In this document: positions 54,155-62,894 of the stretch, piece after piece
Layout of the letters: each line of letters begins with the position of its first letter
How positions within the stretch are numbered: the stretch's first letter is position 1
Assembly (NCBI RefSeq): GCF_022538115.1
Contig: NZ_JAKZAL010000001.1
Location: 1-64,000, forward strand
Direction: 5' to 3'
DNA length: 64,000 nt
From: Cognataquiflexum rubidum
Lineage (GTDB): Bacteria > Bacteroidota > Bacteroidia > Cytophagales > Cyclobacteriaceae
Notes under the pieces: model-generated
The model's database searches: none
What the model saw: the letters and a program-made list of their open reading frames with translations, nothing else
What the model was told of the DNA's origin: nothing
Made by a program: the position numbers and the translations under genes

Positions 54155-54175
54155 CTTCCGTCTTCTGACTTCCGT
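54155..54175. repeat. Heptamer-phased repeat
   Basis: CTTCCGT, CTTCTGA and CTTCCGT follow one another without gaps, a period of seven bases. It lies just before the stop codon end of the TAT-exported oxidoreductase gene. Confidence 0.6.
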
Positions 54176-54184
54176 CCCTTTCCT

Positions 54185-55558
54185 CTATCTCCCCCTCCCA
54201 CTCTTCTTCAATTCAATATCTGTCAGATCGGCGACTTTGATGGGTTTGCCGGATTCGATGGAATTGCGGGCGGCGATGCCGACTAGGATAGACATGGCCC
54301 CGTCACGGGTTCCGGCGGATTGTCGGTAAGGATCGGCCATGTTGGGATCTAGGAAAAGTTTGTCCTTGAGCCGGGTATCTCCGCCTCCATGACCTCCACC
54401 TCCATGTGGAATTACGATCAATTCTGTTTCTCCAAAGTTTTTGGTCAGGCGGATTTCGTCCTCCTCCTTTTCCTCCCAAGGTTGGCTTTCTTTGATCCAA
54501 GCCTCCACGCGGCCTTTGGTCCCATTAAAGGCAATCCGGTAACCTTCATAGGGTGAATATGTCGTCAGCGAGTAACTGACTTGCACCCCATTCATATACC
54601 GGATCTGAACCGCCATTTTATCATAAATATCAATATCCTCCCTGAATACACAGCCGTCTCTCAGGTAACCGTCATGGTGTTCATTGTTGACATAGAGATC
54701 CACCATGTGCTTGCTTTTTGTGATGTCCCAATAAAAATCGCATTTGGCCTTGTGCGGACATGGTCGGCAATTCGTACTTCGGAAAGGCCCGTTCTTTCCA
54801 TAAAACTCCAAAGCGCCATAAGCAAAAACCTCCTCCGGATCCGAGTCCAACCACCAATTGAGCAGGTCAAAGTGGTGGGTGGATTTGTGGACGAGCAGTG
54901 TACCTCCTTTGGCTTTGTACCCGTGCCACCTGCGGAAATAATCTGCTCCGTGGGAAGTATTCAGGTACCAATGAAAATCCACAGAGGTGATGTCTCCGAT
55001 TTCACCATTGCGGAGAATTTCATAGATCCGTTGACGGTGGGGTGAATAGCGGTAATTGAACGTGACGATTACTTTCTTGCCGGATTTGCGCTCGGCGTCA
55101 AGGATAGCCTGACACTTGTCCTCATCGGTAGTCATTGGTTTTTCAGTGATGACATTGATCCCTGCTTCCAAAGCCTTGATGATAAAGATGTGGTGGGTCG
55201 AATCCATTGTGGTGACGATGGCTACGTCAGGTTTGCGCTCAACAAGCATTTGGTCAAAATCGGTAAACAGCTGACAATCCACCCCAAGGTACTTCTTCCC
55301 AAATTCCAAGCGACCGGGATTGATATCGCAAAGACCCACAAACTCGATCTGATCCTTGTAGACATTTTGGACGTCTCTCCCAAACATATTGGCACCACGT
55401 ACACCCAAACCGACAAGTGCAATTTTCATTTTTGCAGCAGGGTTGTCATGGAGCGTGAGTGCTTCTGCTATGCCATTGAGAAAAACAGAACCTGCTGCGA
55501 GTGTCGCGGATTTTGCTAAAAATTTCCTTCGTGAAGAATCAGTGGAATGGGTTTTCAT
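54185..55558 (-). CDS. Tat-exported Gfo/Idh/MocA family oxidoreductase
   Basis: The 457-residue protein starts with a twin-arginine signal (SRRKFLAKSATLAAGS, residues 9-24), which implies export of a folded, cofactor-loaded enzyme. The NAD(P) loop is LVGLGVRGANMFG, the EKP motif is present (TEKPMTTDE), and a Cys-rich segment NCRPCPHKAKCDF (about 263-275) might bind a metal. It resembles the glycosidase-like and sugar-oxidising branch of the family that keeps NAD(H) tightly bound. The substrate is unknown. It is transcribed toward the REP unit. Confidence 0.9.
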   Translation of the reverse strand: MKTHSTDSSRRKFLAKSATLAAGSVFLNGIAEALTLHDNPAAKMKIALVGLGVRGANMFGRDVQNVYKDQIEFVGLCDINPGRLEFGKKYLGVDCQLFTDFDQMLVERKPDVAIVTTMDSTHHIFIIKALEAGINVITEKPMTTDEDKCQAILDAERKSGKKVIVTFNYRYSPHRQRIYEILRNGEIGDITSVDFHWYLNTSHGADYFRRWHGYKAKGGTLLVHKSTHHFDLLNWWLDSDPEEVFAYGALEFYGKNGPFRSTNCRPCPHKAKCDFYWDITKSKHMVDLYVNNEHHDGYLRDGCVFREDIDIYDKMAVQIRYMNGVQVSYSLTTYSPYEGYRIAFNGTKGRVEAWIKESQPWEEKEEDEIRLTKNFGETELIVIPHGGGGHGGGDTRLKDKLFLDPNMADPYRQSAGTRDGAMSILVGIAARNSIESGKPIKVADLTDIELKKSGRGR

Positions 55559-55998
55559 GGGTTTGGACTGTTGGTTGATCTTAAAAATATCAAATTAAGT
55601 TTTAATGTCCATCCTTTTCTTTCGGGTAGGATTTTTACTTTTTTAAAAAAAGAATTGTAAAGGAAGATTCAGTAAGGTTTAAAATTTGTAATTGCTGTTT
55701 ATTCAACCCCTATCAGGGTTGTCGGCCATTTTCAGGATTTGGGCCGCCGCCGGATTTTATCCGGGGTAAATAACCTGATGGTATTTAATCCCATTCGGGA
55801 TTGGTGTGAAAATATGTCTCCCATATTTTTAAAGAATATCAAAGTGAAATATGTCAGTCCCTTTTTACACAAATTCGAAGGATAATTTCCAAGAACCATT
55901 TGCAAAATAAAACCATGACATTTATCATCTTCTACTGCAGTATTGGTCATGAAAATCCGCAACCTAAAAAGTGAAATTTGTAGGAAATATTTGGAACA
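55559..55998. other. Gene-free region with three different palindromes
   Basis: Hairpins lie at 55704-55721 (CAACCC and GGGTTG), 55750-55764 (CCGGAT, TTT, ATCCGG) and 55787-55802 (AATCCC, ATTC, GGGATT). They are three unrelated stems within 100 bp, resembling a mosaic REP/BIME element. An open frame on the minus strand across them (55732-55962) looks like translated repeat and was not called. No RNA gene was recognised. Confidence 0.6.
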
Positions 55999-57360
55999 AT
56001 GACAGCAATCTCACCACGACTTCTTCAAAAATATAACGTCCCGGCACCACGCTATACCTCCTATCCGACAGTACCTCTTTGGGCCGACGACCTCAATGAA
56101 CGGGGTTGGATCAGTTTGGTCAAAAAGGCCTATGAGGACTTTGGCGAATCGGAAGGAATCACCCTTTATATCCATCTTCCTTACTGCGAAAGCCTCTGTA
56201 CCTACTGCGGCTGCAACAAGCGGATCACCAAAAACCACGCTGTAGAAACGCCCTACATCACTTCAATCATGAATGAGTGGGATGCTTATTTGAAAATATT
56301 GGACACAAAACCCAAACTTGCCGGAATCCATCTTGGAGGGGGAACACCCACATTTTTTTCCCCTGAGTCATTGGAAGAAATGTTGGGAATAATCATCGGA
56401 AGCTCGGAAGTCATGCCCGATGCCGAATTCAGTTTTGAGGGACATCCCAACAATACCACACGTGGACATTTGCAGACTTTGTTTGATTTGGGTTTCCGCA
56501 GGGTGAGTTACGGCATTCAGGATTTCAATGAAGAAGTCCAAAAAGCCATCCACCGGATCCAACCTTTTGAAAGGGTCAAGGAAGCCACCGACGTGGCACG
56601 GGAAATCGGTTATACTTCAGTGAATTTTGACTTGATCTATGGCTTGCCGCATCAGACAGCCGAGACGATCAGCGCTACTTTTGAGAAAGTCGCCGAACTC
56701 AAACCGGACCGCATTGCCTTTTATAGCTACGCACACCTGCCATCGGCATTTCCTGCCCAAAAAAGTTTTGAGCAATTTCTCCCCAAGGAATCAGAAAAAA
56801 GGAATCTCTACGAAAAAGGAAAACAGATCCTCACAGAGATGGGATACCTTGAGGTTGGGATGGACCATTTTGCACTGGTAAATGACCCGCTTTATTTCGC
56901 CAAGAAAAACAAAACGCTCCACCGTAATTTCATGGGTTATACTACATCTCCTTCCAAAATTTTGCTTGGCTTGGGCAACAGTTCCATTTCCGATGTGTAT
57001 TATGCCTACGCCCAAAACACCAAGGAAATTGACCTTTACAAAGAACAAATCAGCTTGGGACATTTTGCGATCAGCAAAGGACACATGATGTCCAAGGAAG
57101 ATATCGAAACCAGAAACCTGATTTTGAAACTGATCTGCAACCATGAAGCGGATTGGAACTTCTGCTACTATTCCGTTTTGGGAAAGAGGAATTGGGACAA
57201 ACTCAAATCATTTGCCGAAGAGGGAATCATCGAATTTGACGCCAAGGGAATCAAAATCCTGCCTACAGGGCTTCCATTTATCCGCAACGTATGCATGGTT
57301 TTTGACCTCAGGATGCAGGAAAAGGAGGAAAGGAAATTTGGATTCAGTAAATCAATTTAA
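55999..57360 (+). CDS. hemN: Oxygen-independent coproporphyrinogen III oxidase
   Basis: HemN decarboxylates coproporphyrinogen III anaerobically in haem synthesis. The 453-residue radical SAM enzyme has the cluster motif CESLCTYCGC with Cys63, Cys67 and Cys70, plus Cys72 typical of HemN. GGGTPTFFS follows at about 114-122, and the C-terminal HemN domain is present. Its full length and extra cysteine separate it from the HutW/HemW look-alikes. It ends at a terminator. Confidence 0.95.
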   Translation: MTAISPRLLQKYNVPAPRYTSYPTVPLWADDLNERGWISLVKKAYEDFGESEGITLYIHLPYCESLCTYCGCNKRITKNHAVETPYITSIMNEWDAYLKILDTKPKLAGIHLGGGTPTFFSPESLEEMLGIIIGSSEVMPDAEFSFEGHPNNTTRGHLQTLFDLGFRRVSYGIQDFNEEVQKAIHRIQPFERVKEATDVAREIGYTSVNFDLIYGLPHQTAETISATFEKVAELKPDRIAFYSYAHLPSAFPAQKSFEQFLPKESEKRNLYEKGKQILTEMGYLEVGMDHFALVNDPLYFAKKNKTLHRNFMGYTTSPSKILLGLGNSSISDVYYAYAQNTKEIDLYKEQISLGHFAISKGHMMSKEDIETRNLILKLICNHEADWNFCYYSVLGKRNWDKLKSFAEEGIIEFDAKGIKILPTGLPFIRNVCMVFDLRMQEKEERKFGFSKSI

Positions 57361-57492
57361 AAAGATATTAATGGATATTCAAAAATTGATATTGTTGGAT
57401 ATTCACGCTTGATCAAAGTAATTTCAAATTTTATCCAAATATCCACTAATATCATTTAATTGCTTTAGTCGTTTTGTAAACCCGTATAACTA

Positions 57493-57525
57493 TATAAAAA
57501 GCCCCGATTTGGGGCTTTTTCTATT
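57493..57525. terminator. Terminator after hemN
   Basis: AAAAAGCCCC (57496-57505) pairs with GGGGCTTTTT (57511-57520) around loop GATTT. It can work in either direction. Confidence 0.85.
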
Positions 57526-57613
57526 TCTTACTCTTTCTTCAATTTTTACCCTAGGGAAACATTTTTTTATGCTTAATCTTTAGAAACAAGATTTCTAAAG
57601 AATTGATGTTGGT

Positions 57614-57641
57614 GGACTATGGACTGTGGACCATGGACTTT
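57614..57641. repeat. Heptamer-phased repeat
   Basis: GGACTAT, GGACTGT, GGACCAT and GGACTTT follow without gaps. They share GGAC at a period of seven bases. The repeat lies between hemN and the convergent GH9 gene. Confidence 0.7.
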
Positions 57642-57652
57642 CAACCATTTTT

Positions 57653-59443
57653 TCACCTACTAAAATGCGTCATCATCAAAATAGATCCGGCGGTGCCGTC
57701 CATCGTAGGTTCGTTGGTGCTGTAATCGCCCACATCATCATGGTAGACGACATGTTCATTTTGAAATTGAGCAAAAACATCCGGTTTCAAAAGCCTCAAA
57801 CCAAGTAGGTTATTGTAAATCGAAGTATAGACCGGTCCATCCACCAAACCTCCGGGAACCTGCATATCCAACAACACATAAGGCGCTGTATGCACTTCCA
57901 CAGGATATTCTCCTCCTTCCGGCATTTTGGTAAACATCGATGTTCCCCATGGATTTCTACCAAAAAGCCAATCCCGCTGCGCTTTCAAAAAGGGTTCAAA
58001 CTGCTTGTCCCCGCTCATTTTTTCATACAAAATCACCTGAGTCGCCAAGCTTGTCAAAAGGTTATTGCTGCACCAAATGAAAGGCACACCTACATGAAAA
58101 GGGTTTTGCTGCGCCCGCTTCAGGGTATATTTGATTCCGTCAAGGTAATATCCCTCCAAGGTTTTTTGAAAATCAGCATCCACCACGCCATGAAGTGCAA
58201 AATGTCCCATGTTGATAAAGGGATACAACTGGTAATGGGAAGCAGAATCTTTGACCGTCCAACTGTCAGCCGTATTGCTCAGCACAGCATAATTTTTGGC
58301 TTGTTCCAGGTAGGTTTTGTCCTTGGTGGTTTTGTACAATTCGGCAGCCGCCCACTCCATGTCATCCGCCCATGTTTCTTCATTGTAGCGGTAAGGCGCA
58401 CCGTAGGAGTTCCCCTGTTGGTAGCCTTCCTGCTTCCTGCCCATTTGGTAGAGTGAAATTGCAGCTTTCCGACATGTCCCCGCAAATTCCGGGTCTTTCA
58501 AATCCTTTTCCCAGATCCTTGCCGCCAAAGCCAAAGCCGCAGCACTTCTTCCGGCAAGGTTTGCCACTCCGGTTGCTTCACTTTGGTACTTCATTAGGCC
58601 CTGTGGCTTTCCTGTAGCAAAGTATGCTGCCCGGTAGGAATTGGCACCCCAACCATAATCCGCATTGTCTTTGTTTGGAATCTTAAAACCCCTGTGGTCC
58701 CTGTCGTCAGCTACCTGATGGAAAAGTTGGTCTGGCGCAGGGTGCATTTTGAGAATCCAATCAAGGCCCCACTTGGCTTCATCCAATACATCCGCGATTC
58801 CGTTTGGGCCGGATTGACCCAAGGCATTTACCATGTCCTCAAACCTGTCGGGATACAATTCATACGCCATCAGCATGTGTGCAGTCGCATAGCTGGAAGT
58901 GATGAGGTATTTGAGTTGGTCGCCGGCATCGTGCCAGCCGCCACTCAGGTCCACATAGGTACTGTCTGCCATCGGACCAAAGAAAGTCCGTCCGTCTTTT
59001 GCATGGCAGACCATGTCCAAAGTTGGGTTGTAACCACAGCGCTGTTGCCGCATAAATTCCAAGAGAGATTCCTGTTGTCCGGTGTAGGTTCCCTCCCCGA
59101 TTGGGAAAACCGAAGATTGGGTTTTGCTTTTTTTCCCTTGGAGAAAATAGGCACCGGGTTCGATGACTTGAGAAAAATCCGCTTCCCAATACAGGAAGCC
59201 TCCCCATTCGTTGGTTTGGAGTCTTTCGGGTTTGATTTCCAAAGCTACTTTTCCGGTGGATTGGTTGACAAGTTGGAAGTTTTCTTTGACTGGAATCTTA
59301 CTGAAAACAACCGCAACTTTTGTATCGGAAGGCAGGTAACCGAGTTGGTTGATGCGGATGTGGATTTCGTTTTGGGAATGTTCGACAGTCTCGTTTCCGC
59401 TAAAAATGAAGGTTAAGAAGAAAATAAATTGGATCAAATACAT
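57653..59443 (-). CDS. Secreted glycoside hydrolase family 9 (cellulase-like)
   Basis: The 596-residue protein has a signal peptide (MYLIQFIFFLTFIFS). An N-terminal immunoglobulin-like domain of the CelD_N type lies at about 25-115 (INQLGYLPSDTKVAVVF). The (alpha/alpha)6 GH9 barrel follows: DAGD at 172-175 gives the nucleophile-activating Asp pair, and Glu578 in NEPTMDGTAG is the acid. All three catalytic positions are there, so it should be active on beta-1,4-glucan or a related polymer. No partner sugar transporter or SusC/D genes are near. It has no visible carbohydrate-binding module. Confidence 0.92.
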   Translation of the reverse strand: MYLIQFIFFLTFIFSGNETVEHSQNEIHIRINQLGYLPSDTKVAVVFSKIPVKENFQLVNQSTGKVALEIKPERLQTNEWGGFLYWEADFSQVIEPGAYFLQGKKSKTQSSVFPIGEGTYTGQQESLLEFMRQQRCGYNPTLDMVCHAKDGRTFFGPMADSTYVDLSGGWHDAGDQLKYLITSSYATAHMLMAYELYPDRFEDMVNALGQSGPNGIADVLDEAKWGLDWILKMHPAPDQLFHQVADDRDHRGFKIPNKDNADYGWGANSYRAAYFATGKPQGLMKYQSEATGVANLAGRSAAALALAARIWEKDLKDPEFAGTCRKAAISLYQMGRKQEGYQQGNSYGAPYRYNEETWADDMEWAAAELYKTTKDKTYLEQAKNYAVLSNTADSWTVKDSASHYQLYPFINMGHFALHGVVDADFQKTLEGYYLDGIKYTLKRAQQNPFHVGVPFIWCSNNLLTSLATQVILYEKMSGDKQFEPFLKAQRDWLFGRNPWGTSMFTKMPEGGEYPVEVHTAPYVLLDMQVPGGLVDGPVYTSIYNNLLGLRLLKPDVFAQFQNEHVVYHDDVGDYSTNEPTMDGTAGSILMMTHFSR

Positions 59444-59906
59444 AGGCCTGCTTTGGATTTCTTGAATCTAAAAATAAGAAAACGAACCCTATGGATTTTA
59501 CCGATTGTATAAATGAGAGAACATCTAATATGTATATCCCTTCTTACCAGTATCAGATTACATACAGAATGGTCTCGGCAGGCTCGACCACTAGGAATTA
59601 CAGATGTTTAAGGGGGTAGGGGAAATGCGGCAAAGCCGCATTTCCCCTACCCCCTATGGTCTAGATATCCGTTCACCGAGCTTGCCGAGGTGAAGAAAAA
59701 TGATATTTGGCTAATGATACAAAAGCGGATAACAAAACTTTCTAAAAACCATTTTTTACTTTCATTTTTTTTGATTTCCAATGTGTCCCCATTATCAAAA
59801 AAGCAATTGAGAACAAAAAACCAAAATAAACCACCGTACAAATATCAATGACAGCATAAAATAGACTTTTTGATTATCTTAAAACTTCATTTCCAATCCC
59901 GTCCCT
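59444..59906. other. Gene-free region with a nested inverted repeat
   Basis: No convincing gene is present in 463 bp; a 64-residue frame on the minus strand (59647-59841) is hydrophobic and atypical and was not called. The main content is the nested inverted repeat at 59575-59688. Confidence 0.6.
59575..59688. repeat. Nested inverted repeat (palindromic element)
   Basis: The core at 59611-59655 is a perfect 21-bp inverted repeat around loop AAA; its arms start AGGGGGTAGGGG and end GAAATGCGGC. Outer arms TCGGCAGGCTCG (59575-59586) and CGAGCTTGCCGA (59677-59688) match in 11 of 12 bases. The whole could fold into a long cruciform. It has no coding capacity and resembles a small non-autonomous palindromic element. 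Confidence 0.8.
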
Positions 59907-61211
59907 ATGAGAATCAACCCAAGATCAATCTTACCATTCTTGCTCTGCTTTTTGGTCAGTTCAAGCTTATTGGCCCAAACCCCCTCGATTAAAAAATCCC
60001 TTCCCTTATCTGAAGCTACTCCACAAAGTGTGGGAATTTCTCCAGAAAGGTTAAAGAAATTGGATGCCATGTTGGAGGAGTCCATCAAAAATGAAGAATT
60101 GCCGGGTTTGGTAGCGCTTATCGTCCGTAACGGTAAAATCGTGTACCACTCTGCCAAAGGCTTTGCAGATGTAGAATCTGGCAAAGCCATGCAGAAAGAT
60201 GCCATTTTTAGGATCGCGTCCCAGACAAAAGCCATCACCTCCACTGCGGTCATGATGCTTTGGGAAGAAGGGAAATTCAGGTTAGACGATCCGATTTCGA
60301 AGTTTATCCCTGAATTCAAAAATCCACAGGTTTTGCAGAATTTCCGCTACGGCGATACCTCTTACACTACTGTTGCCGCCAATAAGGAAATAACTATCCG
60401 CCACCTGTTGACCCATACTTCAGGTTTGGGATATGGCATGATCGATGGAGACGAGCGGATGAGGATGATTTATCAAAAAGCAGGAATCGTTGAGGCTTTT
60501 GATACCAAGGGAATGACGAATGAGGTAAACATTAAGAAATTAGCAAAACTACCTCTTCATCAGAATCCGGGCGAGAAATTTATTTATTCTATGAGCATTG
60601 ACGTTTTGGGGTATTTGGTGGAAGTTGTTTCAGGGATGCCATTGGACAGATTTTTCAAGGACCGGATTTTTTCACCCTTGGGGATGAAGGACACTTGGTA
60701 CTATTTACCTGAAAACCTAATCCCTCGTTTGGTGGAAATTCATGTCCCCCACGATGAAAAATGGGTCAAAGCTGGTCCAAACATGGGCGGGGACCCATAC
60801 TTTCCGATATCAGGATCAAAAACCCATTTCTCGGGAGGGGGAGGACTCAGCAGTACGGCCATGGATTATGCTAAGTTTTTGCAGATGTACCTTAATGGTG
60901 GAGAATACAATGGAGTCCGGATTCTGAGCAGGAATACGATAGAGACCATGATGGCGTACCAAATGGTTGATTTGGATGGCAACGAAGGGAAATATCATGG
61001 ATTGGGATTCGCAGTCAGTTCACAGAAGAGCATTGCAAAGGGAGGAATGGGAAGTGTCGGGACATTTGAATGGGGCGGTGCTTTCAATACGCAATATTTC
61101 GCTGATCCGAAAGAAAATGTCATTGGCATCATTCTCAAGCAAACATTAGGCGGAAATGAACCCACAGGATGGAAATTCAAACAAATGGTTTATTCTCTGA
61201 TTGATGATTAA
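59907..61211 (+). CDS. Serine hydrolase, beta-lactamase class C-like (copy 1)
   Basis: The 434-residue secreted protein has a signal peptide (cleavage near LLAQT, residue 24). The SxxK nucleophile motif is SQTK at 105-108. The YSxxxxVLG block, which carries the second tyrosine, is at about 231-239, and the third motif reads HFSGGGGLSS. This pattern fits the EstB/family VIII esterase and transpeptidase-like branch. The activity (esterase, D-amino peptidase or beta-lactamase) cannot be fixed. It is followed after 59 bp by a tandem paralogue. Confidence 0.88.
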   Translation: MRINPRSILPFLLCFLVSSSLLAQTPSIKKSLPLSEATPQSVGISPERLKKLDAMLEESIKNEELPGLVALIVRNGKIVYHSAKGFADVESGKAMQKDAIFRIASQTKAITSTAVMMLWEEGKFRLDDPISKFIPEFKNPQVLQNFRYGDTSYTTVAANKEITIRHLLTHTSGLGYGMIDGDERMRMIYQKAGIVEAFDTKGMTNEVNIKKLAKLPLHQNPGEKFIYSMSIDVLGYLVEVVSGMPLDRFFKDRIFSPLGMKDTWYYLPENLIPRLVEIHVPHDEKWVKAGPNMGGDPYFPISGSKTHFSGGGGLSSTAMDYAKFLQMYLNGGEYNGVRILSRNTIETMMAYQMVDLDGNEGKYHGLGFAVSSQKSIAKGGMGSVGTFEWGGAFNTQYFADPKENVIGIILKQTLGGNEPTGWKFKQMVYSLIDD

Positions 61212-61270
61212 TTTCAATTTTAAGTTTCAAGGTTCTTGCTAATCTTCCAATCACTAAAAACAAAATTAAC

Positions 61271-62569
61271 ATGACATCGATATTCAAAAAATTCATATTG
61301 GTTCTTGTATTCCCGCTTGTCTGCATGCATGGCATCGCCCAAACCACTTCCATCAAAAAATCCCCTCCTCTATCTGAGGCAGCAGCCCAAAGTGCGGGGA
61401 TTTCCCCCGAGCGCTTAAAGAAATTGGATGGCATGTTGGAAGAGTCCGTCAAAAATGAAGAATTGCCAGGTTTGGTAGCGCTCATAGTCCGCAACGGTAA
61501 AATCGTCTACCACTCTGCCAAAGGTTTTGCAGATGTGGAATCCGGCAAAGCCATGCAGAAAGATGCGATTTTCAGGATCGCGTCCCAGACAAAAGCCATC
61601 ACCTCCACCGCGGTCATGATGCTGTGGGAAGAAGGAAAATTCAGGTTGGACGATCCGATTTCGAAGTTTATCCCTGAATTCAAAAATCCGCAGGTTTTGC
61701 AGAATTTCCGCTATGGCGACACTTCCTACACGGCTGTTGCCGCCAACAAGGAAATCACCATCCGCCACCTGCTGACCCATACTTCAGGTTTGGGTTATGG
61801 CGTGATTGATGGAGACGAAAGGGTGCGGATGATTTACAACAAAGCCGGAATCATTGACCTCTACACCACCCAAAATATCAGCATCGGGGACAATGTGAAA
61901 AAATTGGCCAAACTGCCACTCCACCACAATCCGGGAGAAAAATTCACTTATTCCGAAGGATTGGATGTATTGGGATATTTGGTAGAAATCGTGTCAGGCA
62001 AGCCATTCGATCAGTTTTTGAGAGAGCGATTGTTTGAGCCTTTGGGCATGCAGGATACCTGGTTTTACTTACCTGAGGCAAAATCGTCAAGATTGGTTAC
62101 CATCCACCGCAAAGCCAATGGCAAATGGGAAGGTTTTCCGACCACTTTCTATGACCCCAATTACCCAATCACAGGTGCAAAAAAATTCTTCTCGGGAGGG
62201 GCAGGACTTTCGAGCACGGCAAAAGATTACGCTACTTTCCTTCAGATGTACCTCAATGGCGGCGAACTTAACGGTGTCAGGATCCTCAGCCGAACAACCA
62301 TCGAAACAATGATGCAAATCCAAATAGAAAATTTTTGGGGCGGCAGAAAGCATTACGGGTTGGCATTTGGGGTGGTCAATGAGAAAGGAATCGCAGAAGG
62401 AGGTGAAGGAAGTGTGGGAACATTCGATTGGGGAGGCTATTTCAATACCCAATACTTTGCCGATCCGGAGGAAAAAATCATCGGCATCCTCATGAAACAA
62501 ACCCAACAAATCAGCGAGGAAACAGGCTGGAAATTCCGTCAGATGGTATTCACTTTGGTGGATGATTGA
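61271..62569 (+). CDS. Serine hydrolase, beta-lactamase class C-like (copy 2)
   Basis: This 432-residue paralogue has its own signal peptide and the same SQTK (105-108). Residues 61-177 differ from copy 1 at only one position (Thr to Ala at 155), while the rest is clearly diverged (for example the second motif FTYSEGLDVLG against FIYSMSIDVLG). The N-terminal DNA differs mainly at silent positions. The two were probably tandem duplicates in which the first half is kept alike by conversion or selection. It ends in a terminator. Confidence 0.88.
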   Translation: MTSIFKKFILVLVFPLVCMHGIAQTTSIKKSPPLSEAAAQSAGISPERLKKLDGMLEESVKNEELPGLVALIVRNGKIVYHSAKGFADVESGKAMQKDAIFRIASQTKAITSTAVMMLWEEGKFRLDDPISKFIPEFKNPQVLQNFRYGDTSYTAVAANKEITIRHLLTHTSGLGYGVIDGDERVRMIYNKAGIIDLYTTQNISIGDNVKKLAKLPLHHNPGEKFTYSEGLDVLGYLVEIVSGKPFDQFLRERLFEPLGMQDTWFYLPEAKSSRLVTIHRKANGKWEGFPTTFYDPNYPITGAKKFFSGGAGLSSTAKDYATFLQMYLNGGELNGVRILSRTTIETMMQIQIENFWGGRKHYGLAFGVVNEKGIAEGGEGSVGTFDWGGYFNTQYFADPEEKIIGILMKQTQQISEETGWKFRQMVFTLVDD

Positions 62570-62580
62570 GGGATAGTTTG

Positions 62581-62608
62581 ACAGTCCACAGACGACTGTC
62601 CACTGTGG
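62581..62608. repeat. Heptamer-phased repeat
   Basis: ACAGTCC, ACAGACG, ACTGTCC and ACTGTGG run without gaps with a period of seven. Its unit is the reverse complement of the GGACTGT-type unit at 57614-57641. Confidence 0.65.
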
Positions 62609-62673
62609 TTTCTATTGAATTTCAGAGTTTGTTTGGTGAGGTTTAAATTGAAAATTCTAAAAAGAAGAATAGA

Positions 62674-62700
62674 AAGTCAGGTGAGAACCTGGCTTTTTTA
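62674..62700 (+). terminator. Terminator after the second serine hydrolase
   Basis: AGTCAGGT with loop GAGA and ACCTGGCT (one G-T pair) is followed by T6. Confidence 0.7.
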
Positions 62701-62805
62701 TTTTGTCAAAATCTGTGATTATTCTTCAAAGGCTCTTGATCTCTCATACAAATTGAACTGAGGCCGACTTGAAGGGCATGTGAAACTCTAACATTCAAAT
62801 TGACT

Positions 62806-62842
62806 GAAAAAAGAAAGCCCATTTTTTATGGGCTTTCTTAAA
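62806..62842. terminator. Terminator after the last gene (minus strand)
   Basis: AAGAAAGCCCAT (62811-62822) pairs perfectly with ATGGGCTTTCTT (62828-62839). On the minus strand the T tract is only moderate. It lies just beyond the stop of the gene at 62895-63689. The spacer 62570-62894 otherwise has no gene. Confidence 0.65.
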
Positions 62843-62894
62843 TAACAAAGACTACTTCAGTGGAAATGTAGTCTTCCTGTCAGGAGAAATAAAA

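Noticed and set aside
55732-55962. 76-residue frame on the minus strand
   Set aside because: Its C-terminal part is encoded by the palindromes in this spacer, and it lacks a family match.
57890-58456. 188-residue plus-strand frame opposite the GH9 gene
   Set aside because: It lies entirely antisense to the conserved GH9 catalytic domain and has no domain of its own.
59647-59841. 64-residue hydrophobic frame on the minus strand
   Set aside because: It begins in an AT-rich spacer, overlaps the palindromic core, and shows no family features.
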